Origin: Lineus longissimus
Lineage: Eukaryota; Nemertea; Pilidiophora; Heteronemertea; Lineidae
DNA length: 64,000 nt
Reading direction: 5' to 3'
Assembly (NCBI RefSeq): GCF_910592395.1
Contig: NC_088324.1
Span: 13,294,953 to 13,358,952, forward strand
Shown: positions 57,101 through 64,000 of the stretch, one piece after another
Numbering within the stretch: the stretch's first letter is position 1
How the letters are laid out: each line of letters opens with the position of its first letter
Program-made: the position numbers and the translations under genes
The notes under the pieces: model-generated
Told to the model about the DNA's origin: nothing
Seen by the model: only the letters and a program-made list of their open reading frames with translations
The model's database searches: none

Positions 57101-60100
57101 TATAAGTCCTGAAGCAGTCTTTCCGGTAGGACGTGAACTTGGTCCTTTTGGTTTTGGTGCTTTCTGAAACTTGCATATACAGCATCGCAAAAAGTCATCA
57201 AGCTCAATGAGACCTAAGCATGGCGAGATCTAATATGCGCATGGTCTTGCTTTGAATACCAGACCATCTCTCAGCGTGGCCCTATATGGATCATACATCT
57301 CCAAGTTGAATGGTACTTCCCGACTCCTGGGCTATGTATCAATAATCTGGTCTTGTCATCATCGACCCACTCTTCGGACACTGACCTCACTGGGTCTCCT
57401 CATTTTAACCCCATCCTCATCCTATCTGTCTCATTCAAAATCCAGCCTTAGTCTTATAGGATTTAGGGTAATGTTGCTGGTGTTATGAAAGGAAAGTCTT
57501 GTCATTAGTTTCAGAGACAGATTTCTCACAATCATCACTTTGCCATGAGATTCAGGAGTGCAAGAGTGTCATCATCATCATCATCATCAGGAAACTATGG
57601 TGATGATATCAGCCAGACAAGGTCAGATCTTAACAGTATCATAATCTGCCTGACCAACTACTCTACCACACTTCCACACTGCCACTAGCCAGGCAGGGTC
57701 ACGGGCACATTACATCCCGCGGCCCCGATAATATCATAACCCGTCTTGTGAACACGACTCCGCCGCATTGTTTGGATACAGTCTTCTTGTCGTGCTGCAG
57801 TATCTTGTCTCCATGGATACAAATTTGTCAGAACTTTTTCTGTCGGATTCTCCCATTTTATGTGTACAAGATTTATAAATTGCTGGAAATGACTGTGGGG
57901 TCATTGAACGGATCCTTAGGGGGACTATAGGCAGGGGTCCATTTGGCATGCTCAAGGCGCTGATATTTACAGCGACATTGTGTAACTTTTAAATCTGGTG
58001 CCCTGGCATAAGTCTCCATTTAAAGAGTGAATCTTACGCCCTGCAAGCGAGTGTTATGAAGATTTAATGGGTGTGTTTTATAAATGACATGTTACAGTGA
58101 AATCACTGACAGAAAATGTATGACTACAGCAGGAAAGACTGAAATATTCAAATTATCACCAACATTGGCTTCAATGTTAACAATTTTGGTGCCAGCAAAA
58201 TCATCTATATTAACGTACCAAATCGCGTCCGCAGCATAGATTTCATTGCTAGCGTTAGCACATAGCTGTCTAGCTATATCCCACATGTGGTGGCACTGCC
58301 GGCGTAGCTCGATCAATACAAACCAACAGTGAGAGTGTACAGATCGCCAATAACTATTGCCACTATTGTATGCGTGTTTGGAGGCAGGTCTGATTGCCAT
58401 AGTATCTGGTGGAGGAGACTGAGTGAAGAATTAGCTTAACGAAGCAGTTTTAACCCTATTAGGGCCTGGTCTGCTCTGTGTCGCAAATGAGGACTGGTGT
58501 GACTTGGAATCAAATCCTTGACACAAGGGGAGAGGTGCCAATCTTTAAATTTCATCAAAGATCTTTATTCTTATGCACCTTGCCACTCCAACCACAGGCA
58601 CATGAAAATATGAGCTCAATAGATCCCCCCCTCATCGTCTGACAGCTTCCACAATCAACTGATACACTCCTAGTCCTACTGTTTGTCAGTCATTGAACTT
58701 ACTTAGGAGTCATTTTTAGAAAAGGTTAGGAACCAATTGTTTTCGTGCGCAGGATTGGCACAAAAGTATGCATATCGGAAAATGTCACAAGAGTACCCAG
58801 TAGAACTTGAGATAGAGGAGAGATTATCCATTTTGGAGTGTAGAGTGTGTGCTTTTTACCTGTTGACATTTCTAACTTGCAACTCCTGAATTCCCCAACA
58901 AGATTTTCACGAAACCTACCATCAAAGAGATACAACCTAATCTAAAATTAGTAACGACGACTATTTCTCACGTCGTTCACATTATCACAGGGAAGTCAAG
59001 TTCTTGCACCTGCCTCCGTGCCTGTCTTTAAAACACGAGGAAGAAGTTCTGAGTTCATCAACCTGCACATCGATCAAATCATGATGATATCAGCAGGATA
59101 CTAATTCAAATCTCATCTGCACTTTCCTTCACCAGAATTGGCACTTCATGAAATTAGGTAAGCAACAGCAACATCAATATTTGCTAGCCGTCACATCAAA
59201 TGCCAAATTTTACAGCGAACCGATCTTGCGCTTGGAAACCTCTCCTTCATCAAGTTGGTATTGGCATAACAATAATGTTCAGGACCGGATCAATCCATGT
59301 CTTATTGCGCTGGAATGGTAAGGCGATCGATTCCTGTGTGGAACGGTACATGTACGTACATCTGTAGCCTTTATTTGTAGCCTTAGTGTTTGGGCTGTTG
59401 ATTGCAATGGTAGGTTCTGTTTACATCAGAAGTGAGCTCTTCTCATGGAGGAGACCAGTGCCTTAAGTAATCCAAAAGGTTGTGGGTTTTTACTCTGGTC
59501 TTGTCATGGCTTTGTCCTTCACAGGTTGACCATCCAAGTTGCTCCCAGGAAATACCCCAGAGTGCCTTTGCCTCTGCCACACCATGGATCACCATGCAAG
59601 TCAAGACCATTGGGCTTCCAAGGACAAGATTGGAAAACCTTATCCGCAGAATAAATTATTGAAAATCTTTAGATTCCAAACTCTTGTATTCATGAGAATC
59701 AATGCAATGGTTGATTTCATGGCCGATGAACTCTTAGTCTTACAGTTCCAACTCAATCTAAATCCAAGGAAGCAGATCAACACAGCATCCAAGGAAGTGA
59801 ATCGATCCACTTGTAATTTTACCCTAGACCTTACTGCTCTTACATATTGGGTCTCTTGATTGTGGGAAAGAGATGCACTCCGTTGTCTATATTTACCACT
59901 CACTATGATTCAAGAGCCTCCAGGACACAAGTGTGTCAATATTTTGATACACAAATATGAACAAGATTATTCGAAGACTTTTCTGAAGAAATCGACACCA
60001 TTTTTAAGAAAACAGACTGTCTATGCATTCTTCTTCTATAAACGCTGTGATTAAGTCGTCATACAGTGACAGTGTAGTCTGGTTGGTCATGACAGATTCA

Positions 60101-63100
60101 ACTTGAGACACATGAAAACTTACCGATTCTGTTGCTGAAACTTCCATAGTTTTGTGTAGACGTCAAATGTGCGGCCAAAGTAGGACTGCCATTGTTTATG
60201 ACCGTACTGGGGAAGGTCTCTGCAACGAGAAAGCAAAAAAAAAACAGTTTTAAAAACAATTTCAAAAAGTGTTCTTTAAAACATGGTTAAATGAAAAGTT
60301 CTGCAGAGGTTCTGCATTAGAACATTTTAGATGGATACCACTTTCACCAACCAAAAGTACAAAGAAAGCCTGTATTTAAACTGTTGTAAAGGTTCTGAGC
60401 AGCCTGAATCAAGTTCAGCCGAGCTGCATCCCACTCCTGATACGTTATCTTATGTGTAATTCAAGACACACCCACAACAATTAAACTTACAGCAGCTTGC
60501 TTGCGGGCCTCCATTTTAAAATATCAATCAACTAAAGAAAATGTCAGAGCAAGATTTGGTAATCTGCCATAAGTGTCAACACCATGAAAGTTTCTTGCCA
60601 AGACAAAGACCAAAGAAATTCTCCATATTTTTTATTCCATGGGATTATACCCGAGGCAGAGTATGTTGAGATATGATCCCTTGCGGGTGGAGCAAAAATA
60701 CTGTCAAGGAAGTTGAGTGGCTTTTGTAGCTCAACATAAACAGAACGCTGCAGGTTCCAACGAGAAATACATTGGATTAGCGAGCCGAGTAATGCCCTTT
60801 GAAATGATAATTTAGAATAATATGGTATTCTAGAATTCGGCATCAATTTACTTGTATCACATTATTCATGTCATTAAATACCTTCAAGGTTTATGACTGA
60901 ACCTACAAAGATGACTCTAAACCACACCAAAAACAACAGAGAACACTTCACTTCTTCTAATGTACAAATGTAGCAATTTGTCAGTCGTGGAGTAGCGAGT
61001 AATATGTTCACCACCCATAATCTAGTTCAAATTCTGTAATACACCCTATACTCCGGTTACCATGGCAACCAAATCATGATTTCTGTCTGGAGCAGCAGAA
61101 AATTTGAATATCTGATAAGAAGGGGGTTGGTGATGGGTTACCGCTATACATGTCATGATAACCTGTGTGTGGAGAATACTGTAAACCCTATAATTTGTCC
61201 CTGTACATTGCATCATTTTGGGCCTTCTCGCCCTTTAATCTAACCACCATGACGACCATGACATGATTAGTCACCAATTTTGAAATACCTTGTAGCATTG
61301 TAGTAAAATGCAGTGGTTTTGCTGTTGTCACAACCTCAACCACTGGGATTGGTGTAATCTTCATATGAAATTGCCTTCATCTCTGAGGTGTTTTAGAATA
61401 GAAACTGATACCTCACTCTAGGCTCCTGTCTCACGTACTTTTTAAAACTAATTACCAGTCAGACAGGAAACTGGTACATGTAGATGAACATGGTCTCAAG
61501 CCAGTCTATTGACAGTTTGTCTTGGTGTGGGTGGTTTAATCCAATTAGTTCTGAAACCAATAGAATGGTGGGACTGTTACATTAGAAACCCTCCCACTTG
61601 TACATACATATTCTGTGTTGGAAAAACAATACTTCATCAAAACTGTTCTATTATGCATTAATACATGTGCAAAAATCAATTTAAATTTTAAAAAAAGGAC
61701 TCCAGGAACTCATGTATAAAATACGACTTTATGGGGATGAGAGTTGAATTACATGTAGGTTGTGCTGAGTGCAATAAGATTTGTTTCATGTATTCTTCTG
61801 GGGGGGGGGGGGGATATCCCCCTGAGCTTCGAGGACGAATGTTTGTTTTAGATATTTTCATGGCTTCAAGAGTTTCAACTGAAAATGTTCAACCAACTAA
61901 GAACAAACTTCTCTCCACGCTCGAATGCATTATCTCGACCTACCACCTGGGGCATCTCGAACACAATCGTATCAGCTGTGATAATTAGAGCCTTCCAGCC
62001 GCAGGCACACAGTGGTTGGTTCTCAAAATAACACACAGACTAACTAAACCTTTGTTAATAACATTATTGTGTTTAGCATGCATTAAAAATGGATTCATTG
62101 TGTAGCATTAGCAAAGCACATTATATCAATGTATGCATGCACAATATTGTTTGAAGGCAGAGCTAGGAACGTTGGGTTTCAAACAGGGTAGGTATAAATA
62201 TACGTGACAATGAGGTGGCACACTCATCTTATTGGGAGAAGGCGGAAAATAGGAGTCAATCATAACAAGGAAATGGAGTCAAGTGACAATTTCTGTGACA
62301 CCATCCAAATTCTGTGAAACAGCATTTTCTCTACAAAACTTGGAACGAATTAAGTGAAAAAAACTCCAAGGAAACACACCAAGTGAACAGGATTGTCCAC
62401 GGTCCTCCAGATGTGACACTGTCCCAATCATTCCCTTTGGTAGGTTGTGACACGATTGTCTCTCATCAAATTGAAATAGGTCACATCCAAGTCTGTCACG
62501 AGGACAGTGAAGGTGCCCTCAAATATAACTTTCAACCATAGCCAGAAGATGATGTTACTTCAATGTATACTGTTCAGTGAAGACTAGATTCTGAAGAAGA
62601 CAGTTCAGACTCCGTCTCAGACATGCGAGACAGACAGTTGCCACAACAACAAACTAAAAACACAACAAAATCACTGGTCAATAGAATAACATATAAGACA
62701 GCACATTACATATGATTCTAACGATAATCTAATCTCAGTACCTCAGTCCATTGAACAGTTGCTTGGACTTCTCCAGAAGATGACAAAATTCATTGACAAC
62801 CTTTCTTTCGTGTTCATCCATTGGAACATCCACCGACATGTTTACTTTGGTTATGCTGGAGGCTCTGTCGAGGGAAAATTCACGTCCCCCAATAACCATG
62901 CTCTAAACCGGTTTTAACACTTCTCAATGTCAGAAATTTAGGATCAAACTGAACCTTAGTTTGACATGTACTATATCCCGAATTTGGGGGCTTTAGGACC
63001 CATTATTTAAGGAGAAATCGACACTTTTGTAACCAAAACATCTTCTCTTTCCCATAGCAAATTTCCATACAAAGGGAAATGGTGCAGAACATAATTTCGA

Positions 63101-63359
63101 CTCGGAGCATATTGACGTCAATCAGAAAATGGTCTGGATGAAAGCAATTTGCCAATAGGCGGGAATTTTGATTTCCAAATAGCCAAAAGGATATAACGAA
63201 AGATGAGTGGGAACTGAATATATATTTAAAGGCTAAACGCATCTTTTTCAACTATTTATTAAAAGGATTGTAGTTTGAATACCTGTCCACAGATGACAGC
63301 ACCGTACGGAGGTAATTTTTCGTCCTGTCTTCATTCACACCAAGTCTTGGTTGTGACAT
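48138..63359 (-). CDS. SCAI: Suppressor of cancer cell invasion homologue (SCAI)
   Basis: Complete minus-strand gene with 14 in-phase exons: 63359-63283, 62864-62742, 60219-60124, 56482-56396, 55578-55380, 54278-54180, 53688-53536, 53349-53197, 53021-52841, 52669-52573, 52240-52086, 49005-48832, 48690-48590 and 48281-48138 (TGA). They encode about 612 residues, against about 606 in human. Identity to vertebrate SCAI is very high in LLEKSKQLFNGLRDLPQYG, WQSYFGRTFDVYTKLWKFQQ, YGLKRWQIGEIASKIGQLYY, KKLRYYARFIVVCLLLKKM and KYLLYKPTFSQL. It is lower in the loop after LEREP and in the C-terminal third. SCAI is a nuclear cofactor that represses MRTF/SRF transcription and also acts at DNA double-strand breaks. 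The start is the first ATG of MSQPRLGVNED, which splices in phase into exon 2. The acceptor of exon 53021 (tttcaag) is the least typical. Confidence 0.95.
50658..50772. repeat. 19 bp inverted repeat in SCAI intron
   Basis: GTTGCTTGTCCAAAACAGT at 50658-50676 pairs with ACTGTGTTGGACAAGCAAC at 50754-50772, with one mismatch, around a 77 bp loop. It could be a small fold-back element or a transcript hairpin. Confidence 0.7.
52281..52430. repeat. Dispersed repeat fragment in SCAI intron
   Basis: Starts like the repeat at 40695-40815 (CCTTAGCGGACACCTCTCTA) and then has AACTTGCCTAAGATCACAAG, resembling the conserved ACTTGCCCAAGGTCACA word of MIR/Deu-type SINEs. The two parts may be separate elements. 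Confidence 0.4.
56483..60123 (-). other. Large SCAI intron
   Basis: A 3.6 kb intron between exons 60219-60124 and 56482-56396. It contains a poly-G run (56557-56571) and an ATC microsatellite (57569-57589). I found no nested gene. Confidence 0.6.
57569..57589. repeat. (ATC)n microsatellite
   Basis: Seven tandem trinucleotides, TCATCATCATCATCATCATC. A similar tract lies at 42161-42180. Confidence 0.9.
60220..62741 (-). other. Large SCAI intron
   Basis: A 2.5 kb intron with a 14-base poly-G run at 61800-61813. No nested gene or clear transposon seen. Confidence 0.6.
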
Positions 63360-64000
63360 GTCTGAATCTTGCTGCCAGAGACAATGTAGCTGGTGATCAA
63401 TGTCTTAATTGAAAGTTTTATCTGAACGAACAAACAGCAGCCTGGTCAGTACGACCTCCATCCCTGCCTCCATTTTGTCTTGTCAATGTCACAACCTGGG
63501 GTCACAACGACCTCATGGGCACAGCAATTGTAGTTTTTGCAATACATTGTGCAGCGAGAATTCAGTTCCCTGGTAGCGGACGTGGTGATAGAATGAGACG
63601 AAAATGTTTAGAAAGAGATGACTTGGTTTATTTTTATATAAAATATTTATCACAGCATGCCTTATTTAGCAAAAATCTGACATAAACAACTCAGCATGTT
63701 CAATATCTACAATCTCATAATAAACTACAGAGGAGAACTTAAGTAGCAGAATCAATACATCATAATTATCAAAGTCCAAGTACAACAATGTTGTGTACAA
63801 ATTTCACATATTCAGACATGATATGAAGTAGACATGACTGTTTTCAAACACGGTTTCACTGACTATGTCAAGCTCTCAACACAAATGATAAATTTTCTCA
63901 GGTGAAACAGTGAAAAGCTTATACCTAAACTACACCAAAACACGAAATTAAAGTATATGCTGAATTTCTTCCATCGCTGAAGACGACAAAGATGCTTCAA
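63360..64000. other. SCAI promoter region and right edge of window
   Basis: Upstream of the SCAI start codon, so it should hold its promoter and 5' UTR. ATGTCACAACCTGG near 63487 matches the dispersed motif seen at 12.2 and 44.8 kb. A TTTATT near 63629, followed by AT-rich sequence to the edge, would suit the 3' end of another minus-strand gene beyond the window, but no coding sequence supports this. Confidence 0.4.

Overview
This is nuclear DNA from an animal, most likely a marine invertebrate. Every recognisable gene is a metazoan family split by GT-AG spliceosomal introns. Genes lie on both strands and close together in the left 25 kb and right 26 kb, and introns and spacers carry small fold-back transposons (MITEs), SINE-like fossils and tandem repeats. 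I cannot name the phylum. A complete catalytic DNMT1 says the lineage maintains CpG methylation.

Left third (0-25 kb). A 5'-truncated DNMT1 (+ strand, 20 exons in the window, RFTS to C-terminus) runs to 11.2 kb. Its second intron in the window contains an antisense gene with an uninterrupted CDS, encoding a protein with many S/T-P-R-K motifs fused to an NHL-type beta-propeller. Next come a secreted C-type-lectin/EGF gene (13.4-16.1 kb, +), a three-exon class A GPCR (16.6-18.4 kb, -) and a complete 13-exon sodium/solute symporter of the SLC5 (SGLT) family (19.7-25.4 kb, +).

Middle (25.4-38.7 kb). No confident gene. It holds a ~135 bp satellite, several two-copy tandem duplications, a nearly identical 1.2 kb duplication (33.3-36.1 kb) with decayed flanking copies, and one or two orphan candidate exons.

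Right third (38.7-64 kb). An SLC16-type monocarboxylate transporter gene (-, 5 exons) and a TMEM141 gene (+, 4 exons) are head to head about 600 bp apart. TMEM141 converges on a complete 14-exon SCAI gene (-, 48.1-63.4 kb), a nuclear cofactor known to restrain MRTF/SRF transcription. The genes are not a functional cluster. The most unusual content is the nested SPRK-NHL gene, the MITE family (one copy abuts a DNMT1 splice acceptor, one has an empty-site twin beside it), the exact 168 bp exon duplication in the SLC5 gene, and a GPCR lacking the usual disulfide cysteines.

Exon coordinates were derived by reading splice sites and checking codon phase by eye. Family assignments rest on remembered family sequences, not on a database search.
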